This document shows, piece after piece, positions 53,154 through 63,201 of a stretch of 64,000 nt of DNA. The notes below the pieces were generated by a model. The model was not told the origin of the DNA and did no database searches. It saw only the letters and a program-made list of their open reading frames with translations. Made by a program: the position numbers and the translations under genes. Numbering within the stretch: the first letter of the stretch is position 1; every line of letters starts with the position of its first letter. Origin of the DNA: Paenibacillus plantarum (GTDB lineage: Bacteria > Bacillota > Bacilli > Paenibacillales > NBRC-103111); assembly GCF_013141695.1 (NCBI RefSeq), contig NZ_WHNY01000092.1, forward strand, positions 62,001 to 126,000, in the 5' to 3' direction.

Positions 53154-53389
53154 GTAGATTCGCCTCCTTCATCCCCTCTAATCTCCTGTAACGGATTCGG
53201 ATAGGGCCCATAAAGTGCTGGCCAGAGCGTCCCCATTTTCAAAGCATCATAGGGGCTAAATTGCGGCAATCCTGGCGGTTGAAAATGCATATACAATTGC
53301 GGCGGCGTATTATACCATTTCACTCGAATCGGTGGACAGGGGTCACACGGTCCGATATACGGGTACCAACTTTTAAATTGTGTGTACAT
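53150..53389 (-). CDS. cotJA: Spore coat associated protein CotJA
   Basis: A 79-residue Pro/Tyr-rich protein (SWYPYIGPCDPCPPIRVKWY and PQFSPYDALKMGTLWPALYG) with two Cys in CDPC. CotJA is needed for CotJC to reach the coat in B. subtilis. It is the first gene of the operon; ATG 53389 follows AGGAGGAG. The 197 bases upstream, to the next gene, carry no recognised promoter. Confidence 0.92.
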   Translation of the reverse strand: MYTQFKSWYPYIGPCDPCPPIRVKWYNTPPQLYMHFQPPGLPQFSPYDALKMGTLWPALYGPYPNPLQEIRGDEGGEST

Positions 53390-53586
53390 ACGTCTCCTCC
53401 TTTTCAGAGCCTATATGACTCGTTATATGCGGCATAACTTGACCAAAATCACCGATTTCCCATCTTTTTCGATGAGAAATCAATTCAGCTTCACTCTCGA
53501 GCCCTACACCCCCGCCAAACGCAAAAAAATCCCTCTCCGATTGCACCCGCGCAATTCGAAAAAGGATTCCTTTTACCACACATTTC

Positions 53587-54633
53587 TTAATCTAATTTAA
53601 TATTCAATTTCAACACGCCAGCTTTGCGCAACGCTTGATAAATAATGACGACCAGAGGACCGAGGAACAAGCCGGCTAAGCCTAGCCATTCAAAGCCAAT
53701 ATACAAGGAAATTAAAGCCGCTAACGAGTTGATCCCAACGGCATCACTAAGCACTTTGGGCTCTACAATCCGGCGGAGGATGATGAGCACCAAGAAGAGC
53801 ACGAACAAGCCAATTCCCATACTCGTATATCCTAGCAGCAGCTGATAAATGATCCATGGGATGAAAATAATGCCAGTTCCTATCACGGGTACGAATTCCA
53901 TCACCATAACTAGCAGTGAAATGGCGAGTGGGTACTCTGCCCGAAGGACGAGCAATCCAATGAAAGTCAACAAATACGTAAAGATTGCCATGATCAGCTG
54001 TGCGCGAATGAAGCCAAAAATAGCTTCACGCAAGTAAGTCAGCACATTTTCCATTTTTTCCTTCGTGTTCGTTTCAAACATCGAGAGAAAAGCAACCTTC
54101 AAATTGGGCAAGTTGTACATGCACAAATACAGGGTGATCACATAGATGATCAATAGCATGAATAAATTAGGGATCTTCCCAGCCATATTAAGGAAAAATC
54201 CTGAAATACCACTCAAAATACTCGTCAATGCTCCGGTTAACGTCTCTGTTCCCCGTTCTACCCACGTCTGTACTTGCGCTGCCATCTCTGGGGATAAAGA
54301 GTCATAGAATACTTGAGTTCGCACCACTGCTTGATCAACGTAATTATTGACATCCTCCATGTAATTAGGCGCTTTACGACCAAGATCGATTAACTCGGTT
54401 ACGACATTCATCCCAATAAAATAGATTAATGCCACCATCATCAAAGTAAATGCCGTACTAACAATTGTTGCGGCAACAAAGCGTTTCATTTTCGCGACAC
54501 GCATCAAGAGAGTTGTGAGTGGGTCTAAAAAAATAGCAGTCACCAACGCTAAGAAAAATGGCAGCCCTATGGTGAACAAACCGTAAAGCACCAGTATTCC
54601 TACCGCCATGATTATAGCTGTCCTAGGTGACAT
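53587..54633 (-). CDS. AI-2E family permease (second YtvI-like paralog)
   Basis: A 348-residue polytopic protein with about seven to eight membrane segments, related to the ytvI gene at 21788. The family end pattern EFVPVIGTGIIFIPWIIYQL and EPKVLSDAVGINSLAALISL is present. It starts after the CNNM gene with GGAGGAG upstream. It may have a sporulation role by similarity, but the transported molecule is unknown. Confidence 0.8.
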   Translation of the reverse strand: MSPRTAIIMAVGILVLYGLFTIGLPFFLALVTAIFLDPLTTLLMRVAKMKRFVAATIVSTAFTLMMVALIYFIGMNVVTELIDLGRKAPNYMEDVNNYVDQAVVRTQVFYDSLSPEMAAQVQTWVERGTETLTGALTSILSGISGFFLNMAGKIPNLFMLLIIYVITLYLCMYNLPNLKVAFLSMFETNTKEKMENVLTYLREAIFGFIRAQLIMAIFTYLLTFIGLLVLRAEYPLAISLLVMVMEFVPVIGTGIIFIPWIIYQLLLGYTSMGIGLFVLFLVLIILRRIVEPKVLSDAVGINSLAALISLYIGFEWLGLAGLFLGPLVVIIYQALRKAGVLKLNIKLD

Positions 54634-54647
54634 AGAGACTCCTCCGA

Positions 54648-55985
54648 TTATTCATTTCCCGGTTTAACCGTGTCAATATTCGTTATATGTATACGAACAA
54701 TACGTAATCGATCTACCTCAGTCACTTCGAAAACATGATTAGCATAAGGCACTTTCTTCCCTTTGACAGGCGCACCTTCCACCTTCTTGAACAGCCAGCC
54801 GCCTATCGAATCCACATCATCATCTTCAATTTGGAGGTCTAGCATGTCGTTCAGGTCTTCTAGCAATACACGACCATCGACAGAGGTATATTTGTCTTTC
54901 ACTTCCACGCCAGGTCGCTCATTCACATCGAATTCGTCATGCAACTCTCCCACAATTTCCTCGATGATATCCTCTAAAGCTAAAAGTCCCGCAGTTCCCC
55001 CGTACTCATCAACAACGATCGCGAGTTGGGAATGCTTTTTCTGCATGAGCTTAAGCACGCGACTAACTTCCATCGACTCCGGCACGTTCAAAATAGGACG
55101 AATGAAGGTCTTGAGTTCCTGCTCGACATCAGGATCCGCCGTTAGTAAGTCAGCAATATGTACAAAACCTACGATGTTATCTTTATGCCCATCAGCTACA
55201 GGGTAGCGTGTGTGTTTGGTTTCATGAACGAATCGCAAATTATCGATAAAACTTGTTTCCAGAAACAGACAATCCATATCTGTCCGCGGCAGCATCACTT
55301 CACGAGCGATGAGATCGGAGAATTCAAAAATATTATCGAAAAGCGTCATCTCATCTTCATTGATATGACCGCTTTTGACACTCTCATCCATCAGGATTCG
55401 AATTTCTTCCTCGGTGTGTGCGGCTTCATTCTCACTGGCAGGCTCAACACCGATCATCGCAAGAAATTTGTTCGCCGCGCCATTAAGCACCCATATAATC
55501 GGGCGAAATATTCGATAGAAAAACAATAGCGGAGCTGAGAGCCACAAAGAGGTCAATTCAGGTTTTTGAATCGCAAACGATTTAGGAGCCAATTCCCCTA
55601 GCACAATGTGCATAAACGTAATAAATCCGAAAGCAATAACAAAAGACAATGTCGTTGTATACACGGATTCCCCTAAGCCAAATGTATGAAATAGAGGTTC
55701 CATAATCAGATCATGAATCGCAGGTTCTCCAATCCAACCCAGTCCCAAGGAGGCAAGTGTAATACCAAGCTGTGTGGCTGATAAATACCTATCCAGTTGC
55801 GACGTTACGATACTCGCATATTTGGCTTTTCCGCTGCCTTCATTGACAAGCTGTTGAATACGAGAATGCCGAACCTTCACAAGGGCAAACTCAGCTGCTA
55901 CGAAAAAGCCATTTAACAGCACGAGTAAGATAACCAGGAAAAGATTAAGTGCGATGGAACCGAAATCAAACGACGTATGTGGCAA
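54648..55985 (-). CDS. CNNM/CorC-type hemolysin-family protein with CBS domains
   Basis: A 445-residue protein with an N-terminal DUF21/CNNM membrane domain (about 1-190), a CBS pair (about 205-330, with AREVMLPRTDMDCLFLE and AIVVDEYGGTAGLLALEDII) and a C-terminal CorC_HlyC domain (about 350-435). Homologues affect Mg and Co transport. The start is TTG 55985 after AAGGAGAAATACA. It precedes the YtvI-like gene by 14 bases. Confidence 0.88.
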   Translation of the reverse strand: MPHTSFDFGSIALNLFLVILLVLLNGFFVAAEFALVKVRHSRIQQLVNEGSGKAKYASIVTSQLDRYLSATQLGITLASLGLGWIGEPAIHDLIMEPLFHTFGLGESVYTTTLSFVIAFGFITFMHIVLGELAPKSFAIQKPELTSLWLSAPLLFFYRIFRPIIWVLNGAANKFLAMIGVEPASENEAAHTEEEIRILMDESVKSGHINEDEMTLFDNIFEFSDLIAREVMLPRTDMDCLFLETSFIDNLRFVHETKHTRYPVADGHKDNIVGFVHIADLLTADPDVEQELKTFIRPILNVPESMEVSRVLKLMQKKHSQLAIVVDEYGGTAGLLALEDIIEEIVGELHDEFDVNERPGVEVKDKYTSVDGRVLLEDLNDMLDLQIEDDDVDSIGGWLFKKVEGAPVKGKKVPYANHVFEVTEVDRLRIVRIHITNIDTVKPGNE

Positions 55986-56011
55986 AATGTATTTCTCCTT
56001 CAGAAAGATGA

Positions 56012-57139
56012 TTAGATAATAGCTTTACGGCTTTTGAAATCCACAGTGCGATAGTACGAGTCAGCTACAAGCAGGTTGGGTCCGCAACAGGATGCCGTAC
56101 TACAGAAGCAATTCACCTGCTGGTTTAGCGGATTGTTCTCCCAACGCGCAAAGATATCATCAAGCCCATCATCATGTATATTTCCAAGCGGAGGCTCATT
56201 AGCAAAATCGGTAACGAAAACCTCGCCAGTAAACGTACTGACGTTCAATCGGTTCCGTCCATCTGGGTCGTTACGAACCGTAACATTTTGCTCCTCACGT
56301 AGACGCTTAACTAGCTTACGGTCCGCTTCCAGTTCATTACATGCGAAGAAAGGCAGCGTTCCGAACAGCATCCACATTTCTGGATTGCGATGGTCTAACA
56401 AGCGATGGATACTAGCGCGCAATTCGTCTAGCGTAACCATCGGAAGATGTGAGGCGAAAGAGCTTGCATACATCGGATGTACCTCGTGACGCTTGCACCC
56501 CATTTCATTAATTAACTGATGAATCTCAGGCAATTTCAAATGGGTTCTCGTGTTAATCATCGATTCCGCAGAAACGTACAAACCGCCCTTGCTTAGCGCG
56601 ATTGTATTATTCACCATTCGCTCATACATCCCTGATGCCGTTACTTGCCCCACGGCACGCTGAGAATTCACAAATCCTACTTGATGAAAATCATCTGCAT
56701 TCAAATAATTAAACGAAATATGCATCACATCGAGATACGGCGCAAGCAGCTCATAACGCTCCAAATCTAACGTTAGATTCGAGTTGATTTGAGTACGAAT
56801 TCCCCGTTCCCGCGCATACTTCAGGATTGGCAGCATGTAGTCCTTCACAATCTTGATGTGGTAGGACGGCTCGCCGCCTGTTAAACTAATCGTTTCCAAA
56901 TGTTCAATCTCATCCAGCTTTTGTAAAATAACTGGCAACGGAATACGTGGTCCTTCCGACATCGTAAGTGAATCCCCAACTGCACAATGCTCACAACGCA
57001 TATTACACAGATTGGTGATGGTTAGTTCTATGCTGGTTAATACATGTTTCCCATATTTCCGATACGACCTAATGGGGTCCCAAGGATCATATTGGGGAGT
57101 TAACTCCGGTAAGATGGAGTGTGTTACGTTCCTATTCAT
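56012..57139 (-). CDS. yfkAB: YfkAB-type radical SAM protein
   Basis: The 375-residue radical SAM enzyme has the cluster motif CNMRCEHC (about 43-50), ISLTGGEPSYH, and the C-terminal CFCSTASC that gives the family name CxCxxxxC. It contains the fused YfkA-YfkB arrangement. The substrate is not known. It is upstream of and in the same direction as the CNNM gene, separated by 26 bases. ATG 57139 follows AGGTGTAAACAGC. Confidence 0.88.
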   Translation of the reverse strand: MNRNVTHSILPELTPQYDPWDPIRSYRKYGKHVLTSIELTITNLCNMRCEHCAVGDSLTMSEGPRIPLPVILQKLDEIEHLETISLTGGEPSYHIKIVKDYMLPILKYARERGIRTQINSNLTLDLERYELLAPYLDVMHISFNYLNADDFHQVGFVNSQRAVGQVTASGMYERMVNNTIALSKGGLYVSAESMINTRTHLKLPEIHQLINEMGCKRHEVHPMYASSFASHLPMVTLDELRASIHRLLDHRNPEMWMLFGTLPFFACNELEADRKLVKRLREEQNVTVRNDPDGRNRLNVSTFTGEVFVTDFANEPPLGNIHDDGLDDIFARWENNPLNQQVNCFCSTASCCGPNLLVADSYYRTVDFKSRKAII

Positions 57140-57267
57140 GCTGTTTACACCTGACCTATCATTTCCTATTCAAGAACATGTTACTACCTATTATGCCTAT
57201 ACCTATGCCCTTTATTGTAACTTATGATTCACAAAAAAGGAAACAGAGACAGGAATTGCAGATGGCG

Positions 57268-59493
57268 CTACCGCTTCTCTACTTTTGCCTTAGGCTTCAC
57301 ACGGAGCCACCTTGGTGCCCACCAATTGGCGTCACCGAGCAGTTTCATAAGCGCAGGAACGAGCATAACCCGTACGATCGTAGCATCAATTAATACAGCG
57401 AGCCCGAGGCCAAGTCCCAACGCTTTCATAATTTCGATATCCGTGAAAATAAATGATCCAACTACGACAACAAGAATGAAAGCTGCGCTTGTAATTAAGC
57501 TCCCTGTTTTTTTCAAACCTTCAGCTGTACTCTGATCATTGTCTCCACTTGCCTCATACTCTTCCATGATACGTGAGATGAGGAACACTTCATAATCCAT
57601 GGAGATACCAAATACGACACAGAAGATGATAACAGGCAGTGTTGCACTCACATATCCGATTGACGTAATGTGCAGCATATCCGCCATAAATCCATGTTGG
57701 AAAACTAATACGACGATACCTAAGCTAGCGCCTAAACTAAGCATATTCATCAGCACAGCTTTAAGCGGGAGCAGGACGGAACGAAATGCCAGCAAAAGAA
57801 CGAGATAGGTAATTCCCATAACGAAAATAAGAACTTCAGGAATTTCCTTTTGAATGCGATCAATGATGTCCAATCGGTAGGCAGGCCCACCTGTAACGGC
57901 AGTCTCTAATCCTTCTTTGTTCAACTTGCGGAGCTCATGAACTAACGTATCCGTCACAGGATCATCGGTGTCCTTCTCAGGTACAACGACCATCAATGCG
58001 GTATGACCTTTCGCTAATTGCGCGTCTTCTAACTGCTTTTGAACATCAGGCTTTGTAAACATACCTGTAAGCTCTGCATTCGAATGCTGCCCTAAGACGG
58101 TTAGATAGCTCTGCACCTCTTTTACGCCAGCGACAGCTTTGACTCGTTCTCCGTAAGCTTGAATCTCGTCGATCGAGGCTGCTGACCAGATCTCCTCTTT
58201 CGTATGTATCACAATTTGAATGGGCCCTGTCATACGAGGATCATAGGCGGTTTTGAGCAACTCCGCTCCATATCGGGATTCATAGCTTGGAGGAAGGACC
58301 TCCGCATTAGGCACCCCTAATTTCATATGCCAGATCGGCGTCATACTGTAGATCAACACGCCGCCTATTAGCACAACTAAAACGACTGGACGTTTCATCA
58401 CCGCGTAGGCGATTTTCTCCCAGAATTTCGATGTTTCTTGCTTACGGAATCGTTTAGGAACGACCTGTAAGGAGTTAATGCGATGACCTAAAATACCTAG
58501 AAGTGCTAACAGAACTGTATTGGCCACAATGACGGAAATTGAAACAACGATAACCCCTCCGAGACAAAGGGACCGGAAGAAGGTCAAATCCACGAACAGC
58601 ATTCCCAATAAACCAATGAGTACCGCGATACCCGAGAAGAAAATCGATCTTCCTGCTGTTTGACATGTCATGGCTACGGCAGCAGCTACACTACCTTGTA
58701 CTTTAAGCTCCTCACGAAATCGGCTAACCAGAAAGAGCGCATAGTCAATCCCAACAGCAAGCCCCAGCATTGTAACCATATTCGGCAAAAAATTCGATAA
58801 AGATTGATGCTGCGCGATAAAATAGGTAACTCCAAGTGTGAGCGTCACACTCATCAATCCCACAACCATGGGTAGGAATGCTGCAACAAATGTACCGAAA
58901 ACAATTAACAATACGAGAAGTGCAATAGGTAAACCAATCGCTTCCGACTTGGCAATATCATGTTTGCTAGCTACTTGCATGTCATACAGAATTGCGGGAC
59001 CTCCCGTTACATACACGTCCATACCTGCCGGTGGATGCACAAGCGACTTAAGCTCCGGATATGCCTCCAAGGCAGGATCTGTATCCAATGTGAGCGATAC
59101 ACTAACAGCTTGGACATCTAGATGTCCCTCGTTCCGAGGCGTAGTTATAAATTTCACATTCTCTACATAAGACAATTCTTTCAGTTTCGTAAGTGAGGCC
59201 ATGATCGCATCTTGCTGATCTTTCACCGTTATATCCAGCCCATTACGCCCCACATAAACGATATTCAGCTGTGTTCGAGGCACACCAAGCTCATCCCTCA
59301 TTTGAATCAAGCCCAGATCGGATTCGCTCCCTTTCGGAGTAAACCCGTTGTCTTTCAACATACCTGGTGTTTTTTGAGCAAAAATAGCAAAGATAAGCAT
59401 TAAACTAATGCCAATCGTTAGCACTAACCATCGGAACCGAAACATGGCGTGCCCCCATCTCCAGAACAACCCTTTTTCCATGGACTCCCGCAT
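57268..59493 (-). CDS. MMPL/RND-family membrane exporter
   Basis: A 741-residue transporter with about 12 helices and two large extracytoplasmic loops (about 50-175 and 405-545). The helix motifs GLAVGIDYALFLVSRFREEL and CVVFGISMDYEVFLISRIMEEY carry the Asp-Tyr pair used for proton coupling in MMPL proteins. Substrates in this family are lipids or hydrophobic compounds. ATG 59493 follows AAGGAGGAAG. It probably forms its own unit after the terminator at 59515-59544. Confidence 0.88.
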   Translation of the reverse strand: MRESMEKGLFWRWGHAMFRFRWLVLTIGISLMLIFAIFAQKTPGMLKDNGFTPKGSESDLGLIQMRDELGVPRTQLNIVYVGRNGLDITVKDQQDAIMASLTKLKELSYVENVKFITTPRNEGHLDVQAVSVSLTLDTDPALEAYPELKSLVHPPAGMDVYVTGGPAILYDMQVASKHDIAKSEAIGLPIALLVLLIVFGTFVAAFLPMVVGLMSVTLTLGVTYFIAQHQSLSNFLPNMVTMLGLAVGIDYALFLVSRFREELKVQGSVAAAVAMTCQTAGRSIFFSGIAVLIGLLGMLFVDLTFFRSLCLGGVIVVSISVIVANTVLLALLGILGHRINSLQVVPKRFRKQETSKFWEKIAYAVMKRPVVLVVLIGGVLIYSMTPIWHMKLGVPNAEVLPPSYESRYGAELLKTAYDPRMTGPIQIVIHTKEEIWSAASIDEIQAYGERVKAVAGVKEVQSYLTVLGQHSNAELTGMFTKPDVQKQLEDAQLAKGHTALMVVVPEKDTDDPVTDTLVHELRKLNKEGLETAVTGGPAYRLDIIDRIQKEIPEVLIFVMGITYLVLLLAFRSVLLPLKAVLMNMLSLGASLGIVVLVFQHGFMADMLHITSIGYVSATLPVIIFCVVFGISMDYEVFLISRIMEEYEASGDNDQSTAEGLKKTGSLITSAAFILVVVVGSFIFTDIEIMKALGLGLGLAVLIDATIVRVMLVPALMKLLGDANWWAPRWLRVKPKAKVEKR

Positions 59494-59514
59494 CGTGCTT
59501 CCTCCTTAATCTAC

Positions 59515-59544
59515 AAAAAGAACCTGGTTTCCCAGGTTCTTTTT
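59515..59544 (-). terminator. Terminator of the HD-GYP gene
   Basis: Perfect 13-bp arms (59515-59527 with 59532-59544) around TTTC; ends in a T-run on the minus strand, 21 bases past the HD-GYP stop. Confidence 0.9.
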
Positions 59545-59565
59545 CCAATATGTGCTATAACTATC

Positions 59566-60699
59566 CTATAATATTGTAGGCATACTTGCATCTAATACCG
59601 AATCATTTACTTTAATTTCCCCAATTTCGGAAATTAATATCGATAACTTGCTTGAAAGATCGATTTCGTAGGGTTCCTTTAGTACAGTACCTGCCTCATT
59701 TTGAAGCACGCGAATAGTCGGTCTGTGCGGAACTGACATGTTCAACTTAGATACGATGCCATACTCGCCGGTATTCAGTCGTACCGTAATTCCAAGTGGG
59801 TAGATGGCAATTTTGTCTCGAAACAAAGCAATCTGACTTTGATCATACATCGTACCAGATCCCGCGAATAACTGCTCCATGGCTTCATGTGGCAATAAAG
59901 GTCTGCGATACACACGTGTAGTCGTCATGGCATCATAAGAATCGACAAGTCCAATCCATCTGGCGAACTCATTAATTTCGCCCCCTTGAATGCCCCGTGG
60001 ATATCCACTGCCATTAATCCGTTCATGATGCTGCAAGGCACAATGGGCTGAAAGAAGTGGGATATTAGGCTCATCCTTCAATAAATTGAAGCCATAGGTC
60101 GTATGATTTTTCATTTCCTTGAACTCGTCCGGCGTTAGCTGAGAAGGCTTGCGAAGAATGCCTAATGGCACTTTCGTTTTTCCAATATCATGCAATAAAG
60201 CACCTAAACCAAGAGTTTCGAGCTTATCACGACTATACCCATAACTGATTCCAAGCATGATCGCATAAATACTCACGTTAACCGAATGCTGAAATAAGTA
60301 ATTATCTTTCACATTCATATTATTAAGCATGACCATCGCACCTTCATGAGCACTCAGATCATCAATAATCATCTTCATGACATCACGAAAATTACGACCA
60401 ATATCGTAATAATTCACTGCTCCGCGCTTATTCGAATCTTCCATTACCTTCTTAAACGTATTGCGAATTTCGATCACTGCTTTGCTTCTTGTTTCATCCT
60501 GAATGACATCCTCTTGAATAATATCATTCGTTCTAGCATCTTCTATGTAAATATAATCAATTCCATAGCTAAACAAGCGATCAAGGAGTCTCTGTGTAAG
60601 CTCAACATTAACGGCCAGAAGGACCATACCATCATCGTTGTATATATTCTTAGCCAGCCTCATCCCAGGTTGACACATGTTGATCGGCATAAACAGCAT
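59566..60699 (-). CDS. HD-GYP domain protein (probable c-di-GMP phosphodiesterase)
   Basis: A 377-residue cytoplasmic protein. The HD-GYP domain (about 130-300) has LLHDIGKTKVPLGIL and LQHHERINGSGYPRGI, which include the HD metal site and the GYP signature. The N-terminal 120 residues are a DUF3391-like region with ARTNDIIQ, and a beta-rich C-terminal tail follows. c-di-GMP hydrolysis is inferred from the motifs. No receiver or sensory domain is recognised. Confidence 0.85.
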   Translation of the reverse strand: MLFMPINMCQPGMRLAKNIYNDDGMVLLAVNVELTQRLLDRLFSYGIDYIYIEDARTNDIIQEDVIQDETRSKAVIEIRNTFKKVMEDSNKRGAVNYYDIGRNFRDVMKMIIDDLSAHEGAMVMLNNMNVKDNYLFQHSVNVSIYAIMLGISYGYSRDKLETLGLGALLHDIGKTKVPLGILRKPSQLTPDEFKEMKNHTTYGFNLLKDEPNIPLLSAHCALQHHERINGSGYPRGIQGGEINEFARWIGLVDSYDAMTTTRVYRRPLLPHEAMEQLFAGSGTMYDQSQIALFRDKIAIYPLGITVRLNTGEYGIVSKLNMSVPHRPTIRVLQNEAGTVLKEPYEIDLSSKLSILISEIGEIKVNDSVLDASMPTIL

Positions 60700-60770
60700 T
60701 TCAGGACCCCCGCATAGGTGAGCATTACGTTCTACTTAAATGTAATAGATTTTAAAGAAAAGTTCAATAC

Positions 60771-60793
60771 AAAAAACCGCATCTTTCGACGCG
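60771..60793 (-). terminator. Terminator of uppP
   Basis: A six-pair stem with one wobble and a GAAA tetraloop (60778-60793) is followed on the minus strand by TTTTTT, 13 bases past the uppP stop. Confidence 0.75.
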
Positions 60794-60806
60794 ATTCGCT
60801 AGTGTT

Positions 60807-61619
60807 TTACTTTAAAAACATATAAAGCGCGAAAATTATCGCAATGGCAAAACGATAATATGCAAAGTATGTCAGCTTCATTTTTTGTACAAATTTAATA
60901 AAGGATACGACAGCCAGTAAAGCCACTACGAAAGCCACTAAAAATCCTACAACAAAAAAGGCCAAATCGTCGGATGACAATGCTTCATAATTTTTCAAAA
61001 AGTAGACCCCTGAAGCCCCGAACATAATCGGTATGGCCATGATAAAGGTGAAATCCGCTGAAGCGGCACGGCTTACACCAGAAAGCATACCACCCGCAAT
61101 CGTGGAACCCGATCGAGAAAAGCCAGGCCAAATCGAAATGAGCTGCCACAATCCGATAGCAAAAGCTTGGCGATACGTTAAATCATCAAGGACAGTCGTT
61201 TTGGGTTGTTCCTTTTTCTTCTCGGCAATGATCAATAGTATACCACCGAGCACGAGTCCAACTAAAACGGTTGTTGTATTGAATAGCTTCTCATCCACAA
61301 CATCATTAAATAAAACGCCGATCACACCAGCAGGTATGATACCAATTAAAATATGAATTAAATTCAGTTTTTTTCCTGTTTTGCTTTCGCTTTTCCGATT
61401 CACAAGTCCAAATAAGGAAAGGATTCGTTTCCAATAAATAATAACTACCGCCATAATAGCACCCAATTGAATCACGAAATCGAACGTCTTCATGACTTCG
61501 TCATTTTGTGTGTTTAGCAGGCTCTGTGCCAAAATCATATGCCCTGTCGAGGATACGGGTAAAAACTCAGTCAAGCCCTCAACGATCCCAATAATGATCG
61601 CCTCAAAAATTGTATGCAT
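60807..61619 (-). CDS. uppP: Undecaprenyl-diphosphatase (UppP/BacA)
   Basis: The 270-residue membrane enzyme removes phosphate from undecaprenyl pyrophosphate so the lipid carrier can be reused in wall synthesis, and can confer bacitracin resistance. Signature motifs are EGLTEFLPVSSTGHMIL (about 14-30) and PGFSRSGSTIAGG (about 167-180). About eight membrane helices. ATG 61619 follows AGGGGG. Confidence 0.96.
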   Translation of the reverse strand: MHTIFEAIIIGIVEGLTEFLPVSSTGHMILAQSLLNTQNDEVMKTFDFVIQLGAIMAVVIIYWKRILSLFGLVNRKSESKTGKKLNLIHILIGIIPAGVIGVLFNDVVDEKLFNTTTVLVGLVLGGILLIIAEKKKEQPKTTVLDDLTYRQAFAIGLWQLISIWPGFSRSGSTIAGGMLSGVSRAASADFTFIMAIPIMFGASGVYFLKNYEALSSDDLAFFVVGFLVAFVVALLAVVSFIKFVQKMKLTYFAYYRFAIAIIFALYMFLK

Positions 61620-61666
61620 AATTGCCCCCTAAATTCTGATAACTATCAGGAATCTTGCTCCGATTA

Positions 61667-63133
61667 CTATTCTACCTGTTTAGGACTGGGTCTGACAACA
61701 TCTGAGAATCGACAGTGGTGGCTGTTTGCAATCGCCGCCTCATCTTGCAGTTGATCAGCCAGCACATCACGGATAAATTCCGGCAGCATATAAACGATCT
61801 GCTTGCCTCGGCTCAGCGATATATAACCTGAGCCGAACGTAAACATATCGATCGTACCCACGAGGTAGGAACGTTCTGGATCTAACAATTCCTCGCCGAC
61901 ATATACGGCGACGATGCGCTCGTAGGGAGGGCGCGTAGCATCCACTTGGACGGTTATCCCGTCCACACAGAGGACGCCTAGCACCTCCCCCCGGAAGCCG
62001 TAGCCGCGTATCGGCTTCTCCATGAACTCGTCAAGCAGCGACTCTTCGAGCGCTTGACGAATATCCGCGCCGCTAAGCTGCATGCGGCAGGGATTGATCG
62101 GGCCGGGGCAGATTTCCAGCAGCCGGCCCCGAGTCAAGCCCCCCTCCTTCAGTCCCTGAAGGAGCTGCCCGCTATTGACCAGCCCGATCTCGGCGCTGGT
62201 CCAGCGGCGAATACCCGCGGCAAGCAAGTTGCCGAGCGGGGATTCGCCGTACCAATCCAAGCGCAGCGGCTGCCGCAGCTGCGCCACCTCCACCGCCAGC
62301 GAGGCGCTGCTGGCGATGCGGTAGTGCTCCAGCAGCGTGATGACGCTGCTGTCTTCTTCGCTCGCGTCCGTCATCGGGACGACGCGGCCGTTCAGCTCTA
62401 CGATCCGGCGCTGCGCCGGGTCGTAGGCAAGCTCGATGTGGCCGGCATACTGACCGAACTTGCCGGCCGCACCAATATAAGTGCCGCTGATCAGCAGCGG
62501 CTCTTCAAGTAAATGATGCGTGTGACCGCCAAGGATGAGATCGATGCCGTCCAGCTCCTCAGCCATCCGTTGATCCGTTCTCAGACCCAAATGCGACATG
62601 ACGATTAGAATGTCCACCTTGGGGCGTAATAAGCTCACATGGGCGCTTACAGCCTTCATAGGATCACTTACATGCCAACCGAGCAATTCATAGTAAGCTT
62701 GATAAGCAGCCGTAACCCCAATCAGACCAATACGAAGACCGGATTTCTCAAGTGTCAGTGAAGGCAGCATCCAATCAGGAGTTTCATTCGTTTTAATTTC
62801 TGTAATGTTACTGCCAATAATCGGGAACTGCGCGTGTTCCAGCACAACCGATCGCAGCCAATCCGGCGTGAAGGTTAGCCCTTCATTATTTCCCAGAACC
62901 ATTGCCTCATAGCCTGTGGCATTCATGATCTCTAAATTAGCGATCGCATTCGTTCCTTCCGTCTCTGGAAACATCCGATCCATATGATCGCCAATATCAA
63001 GTGTCAGCACTTGATCCGGCGGCCAGAGTCGACGGACACGATCAAAATAGGCGCTGATCTTAGGCATCTGTTCGAAATGGCTATGTATATCATTCGTATG
63101 TAATATGACAAGCCGTTGCAAGGGGGACGTCAT
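61667..63133 (-). CDS. yunD: YunD-like bifunctional metallophosphatase/5'-nucleotidase
   Basis: A 488-residue calcineurin-type phosphoesterase with the metal-binding motifs HTNDIHSHFE (about 7-16), DIGDHMD, GNNEG, MSHLGLRTDQ and GGHTHHL, then a 5'-nucleotidase C-terminal domain (about 280-450). No signal peptide is visible, as in B. subtilis YunD, so it is probably cytoplasmic. ATG 63133 follows AGAGGTGAAC; a GTG at 63142 lacks space for a site. The C-terminal half is GC-rich (62030-62480). Confidence 0.85.
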   Translation of the reverse strand: MTSPLQRLVILHTNDIHSHFEQMPKISAYFDRVRRLWPPDQVLTLDIGDHMDRMFPETEGTNAIANLEIMNATGYEAMVLGNNEGLTFTPDWLRSVVLEHAQFPIIGSNITEIKTNETPDWMLPSLTLEKSGLRIGLIGVTAAYQAYYELLGWHVSDPMKAVSAHVSLLRPKVDILIVMSHLGLRTDQRMAEELDGIDLILGGHTHHLLEEPLLISGTYIGAAGKFGQYAGHIELAYDPAQRRIVELNGRVVPMTDASEEDSSVITLLEHYRIASSASLAVEVAQLRQPLRLDWYGESPLGNLLAAGIRRWTSAEIGLVNSGQLLQGLKEGGLTRGRLLEICPGPINPCRMQLSGADIRQALEESLLDEFMEKPIRGYGFRGEVLGVLCVDGITVQVDATRPPYERIVAVYVGEELLDPERSYLVGTIDMFTFGSGYISLSRGKQIVYMLPEFIRDVLADQLQDEAAIANSHHCRFSDVVRPSPKQVE

Positions 63134-63201
63134 CCCGTTCACCTCTCTTCATGGGCAAGTAGATCCTAGCATGTCTTTATATTATGCAAGTATCCGCTTC
63201 C

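Noticed and set aside
52437..53204. 255-codon plus-strand frame over cotJC and cotJB
   Set aside because: It runs against three motif-supported overlapping coat genes.
53373..53579. Possible small gene upstream of cotJA
   Set aside because: It has no site, no family pattern, and overlaps the cotJA start region.
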